DNA of 54,152 nucleotides from an uncultured Prevotellaceae bacterium (GCA_947167515.1 CAMVIM010000026.1:1-54152), one strand, 5' to 3'; counted from the stretch's first letter, positions 25,545-33,955 are shown. Translations and numbers: made by a program. The notes: generated from the letters alone by a model not told the origin.

Positions 25545-28199
25545 ATGGGCAAAACAATTACTTTCGGAAAATTGACGAGGGCGTTGATGGCGCTCCTCGT
25601 GATGCTCTGTTCCGCAGTGGGGGCATGGGCACAGAATTGGGTTTACCTCACTGATCTCAACGAGAGCTACACGGCTCAGAACGGTGATATCCTGATGGGT
25701 GCATTGACCGATGATGACGTGAAACTCTCCATTGCCGATGGTGCGACGGTGACGCTCAATTTCGTTGAAATCACCCTTTACAACAAGGATTGGACCAAGT
25801 GGGCTGGTATCACCTGCGAGGGCGATGCGACCATCATCCTGAAGGGTACGAACAATGTGAGAGGATGTGAAGTGAACTATCCAGGCATCTTCGTGCCTGC
25901 TGGCAAGACGCTCACCATCAAGGGTGATGGTGAACTTTATGCCACCTATGGTGGCCCCTATGGCATGAAGCCTAACGAGGCGAAGTCTGCTGCTATCGGT
26001 GGTGGCTACCAGATGGACTGCGGTAACATCGTGATCGAAGGCGGTCAGATCTATGCCACGGGTGGCACTGGAGTTCCGGCCATTGGTAACGGTAAGGATG
26101 CCTCCTGCGGCACCATCACGCTGGGCTACACCTCTGATGATGACTGCATCTCTGCCACCTATGCCATCGACAAGGTTCAGTTTGCTGAGGGCAAGACCTT
26201 CCTCCTTGATGGCACCACCACTGTCGCCACCCTCGACAACATCAACGGTCAGAAGATTGTGCCCGTTCCTCTGGATCCTTGGGGCACGAACGTGGGCGGC
26301 TGGTGCGGCAATCCCGCTGTGAACGACGGTAAGAACGTCTATTATGAATTTGTCACGAGTTCGAGTGGCAAGAAGGCGTTGGTTGTCAGCAGATATAGCA
26401 AGGCCGATGGCGACGACAGCAGCGTCTTCACGGGTTGGGCAGGAAAGACCGACTTCGCGCAGGTCGAGATTCAGGAAGGTGTCAGCAGTCTCTGCAGCGA
26501 GGCCTTCAAGGGATGCACTGGCATCAAGCGCATCACCATCGCAGGCAGCGTGAAGAGTTTCGGTACGGATGCCTTCTCGGGCTGTACAACTGTGACCGAT
26601 GTCTATTGCTTCACCGATGCAGCCTCGCTGACATGGAGCGGCAACGGGACTTCCGACTTCAATACCAGCACACCCAAGTCCACCACGATGCACGTCAAGG
26701 AAGGTCAACTCGCTGCCTATCAGCAGAAGTTCCCCAATGCCAACGTCACCTTCGTGGGCGACCTCGACCACGATTATTATTCCGATGACAACCAAAGTGG
26801 CTACTGCGGTGTCGTCAATAAAAACCTCTACTACGTCATCGAGTCCGATGGCGGTCAGAAGGCACTTACCATCGCTTCCAATCCGACCGTCTCGCTCAAG
26901 AGCGACTTCATGATGAAGGATTATGATGCACTGTCATACGTCGCCCCTGTAGGTGTAGTGCAGAATTTCGCTCCATGGAATCGTCCACTCAAGACAATCT
27001 ATCAAATAGAACATAAAATGGTGGACACTGATGGTGACGGCACCCCCGACGCCATGACCAGCATATCCACCATTATAGGCTTCGAGTCCCAGTGCGAGAT
27101 TGTCACCGTCACCATCCAAGACGGCGTGACTGGCATCGGCAACAGCGCCTTCGAGGGATTCCCCCAAATTGAAAACGTCTATTGTTATGCTGATCCAGAC
27201 TATCTGACATGGCTGGACGGCGGTGTCACAGCCTTCAATGCACGGGCACCCAAGAGTACCTTGTTCCACGTTTACTCCCAATACCTTGCTACCTACCAGC
27301 AGAAGTTCCCCAACGCCAACGTCACCTTCGTGGGCGACCTCCCTGGCGGAGTTGCCGTCATCGACGTCGCACAGCAGAATGAATACATTGCAAACGATGG
27401 CGATGTACTCACTGGCACGACGACTACCCCAGTTCACATCCAAATAGCAGACGGCGCAACCGTCACACTCAAGAACCTCACCATCGACGGTAACCCCGGT
27501 GGCTCCGATGATACCCGCCAATGGGCCAGCATCACCTGTCTGGGCGATGCCACCATCATCCTCGAGGGCGAGAACTACGTAACCTCATCCCACCAATTCT
27601 GTCCTGCCATTCAGGCAGGAGGCAGTGGCACCACGCTCACCATCAAGGGTAGCGGCTCGCTCGTGGCTCAAGGTGGTGGAGCCTTGGGAGCCGGCATTGG
27701 TAGCGGGTATGAAATAACATGCGGCGACATTGCAATTGAAGGCGGCGACATCAAAGCATTCGGCGGACAGTGTGCAGCCGGCATCGGCAGCGGTCTTTCT
27801 GCTTCCTGCGGTGACATCATCATCAGCGGTGGCACCATCGAGGCCAAGAGCAATAGCCTGTGTGGAGTAGGCATCGGCGCTGGCGATGGTACTTCCTGCG
27901 GTGACATCACCATCACCGACGGCATCACAAAGGTGGTGTCCTACAGAGGCCCTCAGGCGGATGAATACATCGGCGCAGGTTATGAAAGCTCACACGGCAC
28001 TATCACCATCAGCCCCAACCTCAACAGCGTGATTGGCGACGAGACTCTTACCCTCACACCCGGCAGCAACGCCATCGACAGCGTGACCGCCGACGAGGCT
28101 GCCGACGTATGGTGCACGCTCAGCGGCGTGAAACTCGATGGTAAGCCAACTGCTCCAGGCATCTACATCTGTGGCGGACGTCGAGTCGTGATCAAGTAA
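25545..28199 (+). CDS. BspA-like LRR_5 surface protein with duplicated beta-solenoid domains
   Basis: 884 residues. Signal peptide from MGKTITFGKLTRALMALLVM ending AWA-Q. An N-terminal beta-solenoid-like domain (~45-210: IADGATVTL, GDATIILKG, TLTIKGDGEL, CGNIVIEGG) is followed by two BspA-type leucine-rich segments (VEIQEGVSSLCSEAFKGC; VTIQDGVTGIGNSAFEGF), each closed by AxYQQKFPNANVTFVGDL. A second, diverged copy of the solenoid (~625-830) and a sorting-like tail (WCTLSGVKLDG ... GGRRVVIK) end the protein. BspA-like proteins bind host matrix or polysaccharides; binding here is inferred. The start at 25545 is preferred over 25473, which lies upstream of the -7 box. Confidence 0.82.
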   Translation: MGKTITFGKLTRALMALLVMLCSAVGAWAQNWVYLTDLNESYTAQNGDILMGALTDDDVKLSIADGATVTLNFVEITLYNKDWTKWAGITCEGDATIILKGTNNVRGCEVNYPGIFVPAGKTLTIKGDGELYATYGGPYGMKPNEAKSAAIGGGYQMDCGNIVIEGGQIYATGGTGVPAIGNGKDASCGTITLGYTSDDDCISATYAIDKVQFAEGKTFLLDGTTTVATLDNINGQKIVPVPLDPWGTNVGGWCGNPAVNDGKNVYYEFVTSSSGKKALVVSRYSKADGDDSSVFTGWAGKTDFAQVEIQEGVSSLCSEAFKGCTGIKRITIAGSVKSFGTDAFSGCTTVTDVYCFTDAASLTWSGNGTSDFNTSTPKSTTMHVKEGQLAAYQQKFPNANVTFVGDLDHDYYSDDNQSGYCGVVNKNLYYVIESDGGQKALTIASNPTVSLKSDFMMKDYDALSYVAPVGVVQNFAPWNRPLKTIYQIEHKMVDTDGDGTPDAMTSISTIIGFESQCEIVTVTIQDGVTGIGNSAFEGFPQIENVYCYADPDYLTWLDGGVTAFNARAPKSTLFHVYSQYLATYQQKFPNANVTFVGDLPGGVAVIDVAQQNEYIANDGDVLTGTTTTPVHIQIADGATVTLKNLTIDGNPGGSDDTRQWASITCLGDATIILEGENYVTSSHQFCPAIQAGGSGTTLTIKGSGSLVAQGGGALGAGIGSGYEITCGDIAIEGGDIKAFGGQCAAGIGSGLSASCGDIIISGGTIEAKSNSLCGVGIGAGDGTSCGDITITDGITKVVSYRGPQADEYIGAGYESSHGTITISPNLNSVIGDETLTLTPGSNAIDSVTADEAADVWCTLSGVKLDGKPTAPGIYICGGRRVVIK

Positions 28200-28262
28200 A
28201 TTCTTGGTCGCTTCGCTCAAAATCGACAAAAATCTGATTCAAAATCTTCCAGAGTGAATGAG

Positions 28263-28296
28263 CCCGTGCAGCGTTGGTTGCACGGGTTCTTTTTTA
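28263..28296 (+). terminator. Hairpin terminator (copy of 25333)
   Basis: CCCGTGCA (28263-28270), 8-nt loop, TGCACGGG (28279-28286), then TTCTTTTTT. Only one loop base differs from the copy after the previous gene. Confidence 0.85.
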
Positions 28297-28374
28297 CCCC
28301 TTCACAAAAATTGAGGGATTTAATCACGAATTAAGCGGATTAAACGGATTTTCTTGACTACGAATCGGACGAAT

Positions 28375-28406
28375 TGGGAGAGCCTTGATGGCTCTCCTTT
28401 TTTTCA
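28375..28406. terminator. GGGAGAGCC hairpin with T-tract
   Basis: GGGAGAGCC-ttgat-GGCTCTCC followed by TTTTTTT. It has the same AGAGCC/GGCTCT words as the element at 53336. No gene ends immediately before it; it may end a read-through transcript or be a repeat remnant. Confidence 0.6.
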
Positions 28407-28505
28407 CTCCTTTCCTTCTCTCCTCCTTAGAACAAAAATAATTAACTCGTGGCAATATGTCTTTTTCTGTGTGAAATGCTCTCTTTTTTCCGTGCGACCC
28501 TTCCT

Positions 28506-28594
28506 CCCTACGTGCAACGCCGTTGCACTTCTAAATGGTGTGCCGTACCTATTATAATAAGTACGCCGTTGCTATTGCAATTTGTACGACGTAC
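28506..28594. repeat. 90-bp interspersed repeat, copy A
   Basis: Starts CCCTACGTGCAACGCCGTTG and ends near TTTGTACGACGTAC. It contains the palindrome GCAACG-cc-GTTGC-like core, ATTATAAT and TACGCCGTT. Related copies are at 40592-40673 and 53676-53766. The preceding bases (28415-28450, including TTAGAACAAAAATAATTAAC) are also shared with 53416-53602. The 518-base gap 28200-28717 holds these elements and the STAS promoter. Confidence 0.8.
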
Positions 28595-28670
28595 TGGATG
28601 AAGAGGAAAAAAAGTGGGGATTGAACGAGAAAATACGCATCATCTGTATCATCAACTCGTTTTTTCGTTG

Positions 28671-28678
28671 TACCTTTG
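28671..28678 (+). promoter_or_regulatory. -7 element for the second STAS gene
   Basis: TACCTTTG followed by CG, 39 bases before the ATG at 28718. Confidence 0.62.
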
Positions 28679-28717
28679 CGGCGAAATGTCACGAAACCAC
28701 CCAAAAAGACCATTCGT

Positions 28718-29065
28718 ATGAAATTCACGACAGAAAACGAACATATCGTCATTGCCCTGGAGGGAGAGATTCGCTCGGACAATGCAGAGAGCGTCAAGGA
28801 AGAGATTATGGCTCTCATTGCGGAACACCCCGACAAGAAGGTGTTCTTCGATGCAAGCAACCTGAAATACATCTCCAGTGCCGGACTCAGGGTGCTGCTC
28901 ATGGTGGAGAAGGAAAAGTCGCCCGAGAAGGTGACGATGCGGAATGTGAGCAGGGACATCTACGACATTCTGGAGATGGCGGGCATCACCACCAGCTTCA
29001 TCCTCGCCCGCCACAGTCAACAGCTGGACAAACAGAAGTATTTTGCACGACAAAGTGAAGGATAA
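28718..29065 (+). CDS. STAS-domain anti-sigma factor antagonist (second, orphan)
   Basis: 115 residues. MKFTTENEHIVIALEGEIRS is the first STAS strand pair; the loop YISSAGLR (51-58) puts the phosphoacceptor at Ser54 by alignment with SpoIIAA Ser58. The C-terminus has an extra 12-15 polar residues beyond the fold. No kinase lies beside it; the RsbW-like kinase 15.8 kb upstream (12893) is a possible partner. The start at 28718 is chosen over 28676, which overlaps the -7 element. It sits between two surface-protein genes. Confidence 0.88.
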   Translation: MKFTTENEHIVIALEGEIRSDNAESVKEEIMALIAEHPDKKVFFDASNLKYISSAGLRVLLMVEKEKSPEKVTMRNVSRDIYDILEMAGITTSFILARHSQQLDKQKYFARQSEG

Positions 29066-29111
29066 CCCCTCTTTTCGTTAACCTAATCTTCCAAAAATAT
29101 ATTCTAATCGT

Positions 29112-29163
29112 CCTTTTTGTATTTTTATATCACCTTTTTTGTATTTTTTACCGCCTTTTTTGT
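29112..29163 (+). repeat. Three 21-bp-phased CCTTTTTTGT repeats
   Basis: CCTTTTTGT at 29112, CCTTTTTTGT at 29133 and CCTTTTTTGT at 29154, exactly 21 bases apart, directly upstream of the promoter at 29171-29202. Two-helical-turn spacing fits a regulator or curved-DNA element on one face of the helix. Confidence 0.6.
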
Positions 29164-29170
29164 TCAAAAG

Positions 29171-29202
29171 TTTGTTTATGTAAACTAAAACACCTAATTT
29201 TG
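29171..29202 (+). promoter_or_regulatory. Promoter of the 928-aa lipoprotein gene
   Basis: TTTG (29171-29174), 20 nt, TAATTTTG (29195-29202), 61 bases before the ATG. Confidence 0.6.
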
Positions 29203-29263
29203 TATTATCTATTTTTGAACAGTGACATCTATTCCTAATTAGAAACTAAAAATAACAGAGTTT

Positions 29264-32050
29264 ATGTATAAGAAAGGATTGTTAACTGTATCGCTTATCG
29301 CGATCGTGCTGCTATTGACAGGATGCAGCGAATATGACAACGGATTCAAGACATCGGAAATACAATTCCGCTCTGAATTCGAAAATAAGTTCGGCAATAT
29401 CGACACCGAACAGGACTGGAACTATGCAACCTTGGCAAAGGTGACGGTCATGACGGCTTCTCCGCGCGACATCTCCATCTATACCGAGAAAAATGGCTCC
29501 TACACACAGGTGGCCAGCTACAGCCGCGTGTCGGGTACGCAGGAACTGACGTTCGACATGCCTGAGAACACCTACAACATCGTGGTGAACGACGGCACAA
29601 CCGCTTACCGCTGCCTGGTGGGCGGCGTGGTGGACTTCGACGCGGGAACCTCCTCGGCGGGCGGACAGAACGACGGCACACGTACACACAACGTGAACCG
29701 CAACGAGTGGCCCAGCCAGTTTATCATCCCTGCCAACATCACGGAGGAGGAGAGAGAACGTGTGGTGGAGGAGTTCAGCAAGGTGCACTACGGTGCCTAT
29801 AACGAGGTGATTCTCACTTGGGACAAGCTCTTCGTGCAGCAGGTGCATAAGGGCGACGTCCATTACATCGACCAGGCTGGCAATGAGCAGATTCTGGGCA
29901 GCAACCAGATGAACCACCTGCAAATCTACAACAAGAACTCCAGCCAGACGCAGAAGGTGTATGGCAACAATGAGGATGCCGTGGGGCCTTACGAGCACGT
30001 GAACGACTTCAACAGCGGAGACCAGCATGCTGACTACGGCGATATCATCGGCGACACCTACATGTATGACATCGACCCCACCGACGTGGTGACGGAAACC
30101 ATCCAGGGCGTGGACGGACAGACCATCAACTGGGTGAAGCAGTGGCTCTACCACAACAGCACGGACAGCAAGTATCATGCCGAATATATATATAAGGTGG
30201 TGGACGGTAACCTCTACCTCGGCTTCGACTTCTATGCCACTCTCCCAGACGGACAAACGGTGAACAAGAATATGCGCGTGGAACGTGACTGGGTGTTCAA
30301 CGACTGGATTATCAAGGTGATAGCAGGACAGGGCGCTATCGTGCCACAGGAGGTGCTGAAGAACGCTGATGTCTCTTCCTACATCCTGGCTGGCGAGGAC
30401 CTCGGCAGCAGCCTCGACATCGACTACAACGACGTGGTGGTGAAGGTGGAGCACCTGACCGGACAGCAGACGGCAAAAATCATCCCACTGGCTGCAGGTG
30501 GTACATTGGCCAGCTACCTCTTCTTTGAGGATGCCGATGGAGAGAAAGTCTGCGCAGGCGAAATCCACCAGATGCTGGGCGCCCACGCTGCAATCAGCGG
30601 CCAGTACTATCCCATCAACCTGGACGACGCCAACACTGTGGTGGGCGAGCCGGTACCCGTGAAAGTGGGGGTAAACTGGTCTTTGGCCAACTACAGCACG
30701 AGCTCGTGGAACGCAGCTGGACAGACAAAGGGCAACATGGGTGGCTTCACCATCAAGGTGCTGCCCAAAGGCACCAAGGCCATGAGCAACACCCTCGATT
30801 TCTACGACCCCATTTTCGATAATTCTGAAGTGTCTGTCGTGCAGGCTCCCGATGCTGGCGACGCACCTTTCATCCTCTGTCTCCCATACTCCTACACCCG
30901 CATCAACACTCCGAGCGTGGGCAAGAAGACCGTCTGCCCATGGGTGTGGCCAAAAGAAATGGTCAACATCACCCGGGTGTACAGCAAATTCGGCGAATGG
31001 GTGGAAGACCACACACAAGGTACAGACTGGTACACCGAACCTAACCGCGAGCTGACCGTGAACGTGTCGGGCAGCAACGGCAACGTGGTGGAAGAGGAAG
31101 AAGACATGACCGAAGAGGAGGTGGCTGCCTGCAACACTGGCGCAACTGCCAACCCCATGGCCATCAGCATCCCAACTTATAAGGTGGAACCTGTTCCAAC
31201 TCCTGCCCTGAAACTGAAGAACGGCGGCACCACCATCGACGTGGAAATCGGTCAAGTATTCAACATCATGGACTACATCGACACCAACTTCCCAGTATGG
31301 TGCAAGTCCCACAGCACGGGCGAAATCAACTACTACAATGGTTCCGAAACTGTCCTCATCTCCCTCATGGACCGTAAGGAAACCAAGGTGACCATCACCC
31401 AATACGGATTCGGCGGCAAGTCGATGGATATCACTGTGCGCACTGGAATGAATGATAACAGAGCAGAACCCGGTGCATGGCTCAGCGAATGGAATCCCAC
31501 CATGGGAAAAGGCGGAACCAAGACCATCACCCTCAACACCCAAAGCGACGGTGAAATCACTGCCTGGAGCGAGAATCCCAGCATCGCCACGGTAGCGGTC
31601 AGCGGAAAGTCCATCACTATTACTGGCGCGGCAGTGGGCGATGTGCCTATCTACATCCGCCAAGCAGGCACCGACACCTACAGACCTGCCTTCGGCACAG
31701 TGATTGCAAGCGTGACCCCACCAGCCGGAGCCATCCTCTATATAACGGAAGTCATCCGCACCAATGGAGCTTCTACAAGTGCGCTTCAATATGACAACAG
31801 TACCGTAACGCTCAACTCTGGCGATTACCTCTTGATTCACAGCAGGAACCAATGGGGCGATTCCTACCGAGATGGCCTCACCGCCACCTATAACGGCCAG
31901 ACCTACTCCATCGGTACAAACAAATACTACAATTACGCATGCATCGGATTCGACGTGACAGGCACCGGCACCCAGACTGTCACCCTCTACGCACCTGCCG
32001 CCAACGGTAATCCCGAACAGACTGTCACCATCACGCTGAACGTGAACTAA
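29264..32050 (+). CDS. DUF4842/LruC-like surface lipoprotein (928 aa)
   Basis: Lipid Cys21 (LTGC) followed by SEYDNG. The N-terminal domain (~22-125) matches the paralogues (EQDWNYATLAKVTVMT, SGTQELTFDMPENTYNIVV). THNVNRNEWPSQFIIPANIT (~144) resembles the 593-aa protein. Only the second acidic motif is kept (AGEDLGSSLDIDYNDVVVKV, ~375); the FEDW...DFDLND motif of the two larger paralogues is absent. VGKKTVCPWVWPKEMVNI (~557) is shared with the 1091-aa protein. The C-terminal third has Ig-like repeats (ITAWSENPSIATVAVSGKSI, a Big_2 motif). It combines features of the short and long family members. Confidence 0.83.
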   Translation: MYKKGLLTVSLIAIVLLLTGCSEYDNGFKTSEIQFRSEFENKFGNIDTEQDWNYATLAKVTVMTASPRDISIYTEKNGSYTQVASYSRVSGTQELTFDMPENTYNIVVNDGTTAYRCLVGGVVDFDAGTSSAGGQNDGTRTHNVNRNEWPSQFIIPANITEEERERVVEEFSKVHYGAYNEVILTWDKLFVQQVHKGDVHYIDQAGNEQILGSNQMNHLQIYNKNSSQTQKVYGNNEDAVGPYEHVNDFNSGDQHADYGDIIGDTYMYDIDPTDVVTETIQGVDGQTINWVKQWLYHNSTDSKYHAEYIYKVVDGNLYLGFDFYATLPDGQTVNKNMRVERDWVFNDWIIKVIAGQGAIVPQEVLKNADVSSYILAGEDLGSSLDIDYNDVVVKVEHLTGQQTAKIIPLAAGGTLASYLFFEDADGEKVCAGEIHQMLGAHAAISGQYYPINLDDANTVVGEPVPVKVGVNWSLANYSTSSWNAAGQTKGNMGGFTIKVLPKGTKAMSNTLDFYDPIFDNSEVSVVQAPDAGDAPFILCLPYSYTRINTPSVGKKTVCPWVWPKEMVNITRVYSKFGEWVEDHTQGTDWYTEPNRELTVNVSGSNGNVVEEEEDMTEEEVAACNTGATANPMAISIPTYKVEPVPTPALKLKNGGTTIDVEIGQVFNIMDYIDTNFPVWCKSHSTGEINYYNGSETVLISLMDRKETKVTITQYGFGGKSMDITVRTGMNDNRAEPGAWLSEWNPTMGKGGTKTITLNTQSDGEITAWSENPSIATVAVSGKSITITGAAVGDVPIYIRQAGTDTYRPAFGTVIASVTPPAGAILYITEVIRTNGASTSALQYDNSTVTLNSGDYLLIHSRNQWGDSYRDGLTATYNGQTYSIGTNKYYNYACIGFDVTGTGTQTVTLYAPAANGNPEQTVTITLNVN

Positions 32051-32100
32051 CCACTTCCCCCAATAAAGGAAACCAAAAGGGAATTCCCATCCCCCCCCCC

Positions 32101-32134
32101 AAGAGAGGCGACCACCCCAATGGCCGCCTCTCTT
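32101..32134. terminator. Hairpin terminator after the 928-aa lipoprotein
   Basis: AAGAGAGGCG (32101-32110) pairs with CGCCTCTCTT (32125-32134); the stem extends inward with ACCA/TGGC. The T-run is weak (TCTTCCT). Confidence 0.7.
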
Positions 32135-32164
32135 CCTGTCTGCCCTTCTCCTCCTTTGTTCCCT

Positions 32165-32304
32165 TTGCTGGACACTGTCGCAGTCCCCTCCTCCCCCGCT
32201 TGCGCTTGCCGGTTCCCCCAGCAATCCTCCCTCTTTCCCCCCATCTCCCCCTCTTTTTCCTGCCCTTTTCTTGCTCATATCAAAAAAAATCCGTTCCTTT
32301 GCAC
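32165..32304 (+). repeat. Promoter-bearing intergenic cassette, copy 1
   Basis: Contains a degenerate CTGGAC-act-GTCGCAG palindrome, pyrimidine-rich DNA, GCGCTTGCCGGTTCCCC, more pyrimidine-rich DNA, then a 40-bp segment (32265-32304) that is identical to the segment upstream of the DUF1232 gene (37896-37935, - strand) and includes -33 TTGC and -7 TTCCTTTG. Confidence 0.78.
32271..32301 (+). promoter_or_regulatory. Promoter of the CaCA antiporter gene
   Basis: TTGC (32271-32274), exactly 19 nt, TTCCTTTG (32294-32301), 25 bases before the ATG. The same promoter is found at 37899-37929 (- strand), and a diverged version at 40456-40486 (- strand). Confidence 0.72.
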
Positions 32305-32325
32305 CCACAAAACACGCAACAACCC

Positions 32326-33378
32326 ATGCTACTCAACATCCTTTTCATCCTCATAGGCTTCCTCCTCCTCGTCAAAGGCGGTGACTTCCTCATCGACGGA
32401 GCCGTGGCCATCGCCCAACGAGCACGACTCAGCAACATGGTCATCGGCATCACCGTCATCGGCTTCGGCACCTCCATGCCTGAACTCCTCGTCAGCACCC
32501 AAGCAGCATGGGTCGGCTCCTCAGGACTCGCCATCGGCAACGTCGCAGGCTCCAATATCGCCAACATCGCCCTCATCCTCGGCTTCACAGCCCTCATCCA
32601 TCCCCTCCCTTCCACCCGCATGATGTTGCTCATCGACATCCCCTTCATGCTTCTCGCCATGACCCTCTTCGTCCTCAGCACCTTCCTCTTCGGCACCATC
32701 GACCGCTGGCTCGGCATCCTCATGGTCTCCCTCCTCATCGCCTTCATCACCTGGGAAATCCTCCGCTCCCGCCGCCAATCCAAACGCACCGCCCCCTCTT
32801 CCGTTTCCTCCTCCCCTGTATCCTCCCCGCTCACAGCAACCATCCCTTCCGTTTCCCCTTCCCCTGTTTCCTCTGCTGCGACCTCGTCGCAGTCCACCCC
32901 CCTCATGCCCCTCTGGCGCGCCATCCTCCTCGTCCTCATCTCCTTGGCAGCCATGGTCTGGGGCGCCGACCTCCTCATCGACGGCTCCAGCGCTATCGCC
33001 ATGCAGCTGGGTGAATACTTCGGCGTGGAAAAAGAGCAGATGGAACGCATCATCGGACTCACTGTCGTCGCCGTCGGCACCTCCCTCCCCGAACTCTTCG
33101 CCTCCGTCATGGCCGCCCGAAAAGGCGAAACCGACATGGCAGTCGGCAACATCATCGGCTCCGTCACCTTCAACATCCTCTGTGTCGTCGGCATTGCCTC
33201 AGCCATCACCCCCATCCACAACGCCTGGACACCCTTCGCCATCGACTACGCCGTCATGCTCTTCCTCGGCTTCCTCCTCTGGTTTTTCCTCCGCACCCAC
33301 CGCAAGATTGTCCGCTACGAAGGCGCCATCCTCTTCCTCATCTACTGCCTCTACATCACCAAAACCCTCATCTTCTAA
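32326..33378 (+). CDS. CaCA-family Ca2+/Na+ antiporter (YrbG-like)
   Basis: 350 residues, about ten membrane helices in two inverted halves. Each alpha-repeat has the ion-binding motif: GFGTSMPELLVS (Glu53) and AVGTSLPELFAS (Glu near 255), followed by GNVAGSNIANI and GNIIGSVTFNI. It exchanges Na+ or H+ for Ca2+ across the inner membrane. The central cytoplasmic loop (~149-198) is an unusual Ser/Pro/Thr-rich stretch; its DNA carries the CTGCGAC-N3-GTCGCAG palindrome (32876-32892) that is otherwise intergenic, so the loop appears to have been expanded by repeat DNA. The start at 32326 follows its promoter; the ORF upstream is repeat sequence. Confidence 0.9.
   Translation: MLLNILFILIGFLLLVKGGDFLIDGAVAIAQRARLSNMVIGITVIGFGTSMPELLVSTQAAWVGSSGLAIGNVAGSNIANIALILGFTALIHPLPSTRMMLLIDIPFMLLAMTLFVLSTFLFGTIDRWLGILMVSLLIAFITWEILRSRRQSKRTAPSSVSSSPVSSPLTATIPSVSPSPVSSAATSSQSTPLMPLWRAILLVLISLAAMVWGADLLIDGSSAIAMQLGEYFGVEKEQMERIIGLTVVAVGTSLPELFASVMAARKGETDMAVGNIIGSVTFNILCVVGIASAITPIHNAWTPFAIDYAVMLFLGFLLWFFLRTHRKIVRYEGAILFLIYCLYITKTLIF
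32876..32892. repeat. CTGCGAC-N3-GTCGCAG palindrome inside a coding region
   Basis: CTGCGAC (32876-32882), ctc, GTCGCAG (32886-32892), in pyrimidine-rich DNA. The same palindrome is intergenic at 33438, 36526 and 38072. It is read in frame as part of the antiporter loop. Confidence 0.75.
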
Positions 33379-33955
33379 TCCCCCCCTCCACCTTCCTCTT
33401 CACTCCTTTCTTGCCCTTCCCTCCACCGTCCTCTTTGCTGCGACACCGTCGCAGCCCTTCTCCCAACAACCTCTTCGCCCCCGCTTCGCGCCACCGTAAC
33501 AGCAGTTATGTTAAATAGCACTCGTTTTTGGCCAACCCAATCACTACTACCTCACTACTACCCCTATCGCCACCACGCAACCAACATCCCCTCTTCTTAC
33601 CCATCTTCATGGATCCTTCACCCACCAGCCTCGTATATATAATGAGTATTATATATATAATAATGTGTGAAAAAACTCCACACCTTTCACCCCACACCAT
33701 CTGGAGGAAACATAAAAGGAATACGACAAAAGAATGGTAACGGTCATTATGTTTCCTCTTTTAAGGACACAAAAACGCCCAAAACCGATTCAAAACCATA
33801 GTAACAGCCTCCGTTTATGTTTCTCATTTTGTTTCATTATAACCTAAAATGTATCTAAAATAATTTACAAAAAGGACTTAAATACATACAAAGTGTGCAA
33901 TACTACTGCAAAATGCAATTTTTTTTCAATTTTGTTTCATTTTTTGTATTTTTTA
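33379..33955. other. Long intergenic region upstream of the MORN gene
   Basis: About 700 bases (33379-34078) with no convincing gene. It starts pyrimidine-rich with the palindrome CTGCGAC-acc-GTCGCAG (33438-33454), then has an alternating AT segment (TATATATAATGAGTATTATA, 33634-33653) and becomes AT-rich with poly-T runs before the MORN promoter. A 70-codon + strand ORF (33528-33740) has low-complexity composition and is rejected. Confidence 0.6.

Noticed and set aside
29312-32308. 998-codon - strand frame opposite the 928-aa lipoprotein
   Set aside because: Antisense shadow for the same reasons; it also runs through the terminator and intergenic repeat at 32101-32304.
33528-33740. 70-codon + strand frame before the MORN gene
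   Set aside because: Low-complexity composition, no -7 box at a suitable distance, overlaps repeat DNA.
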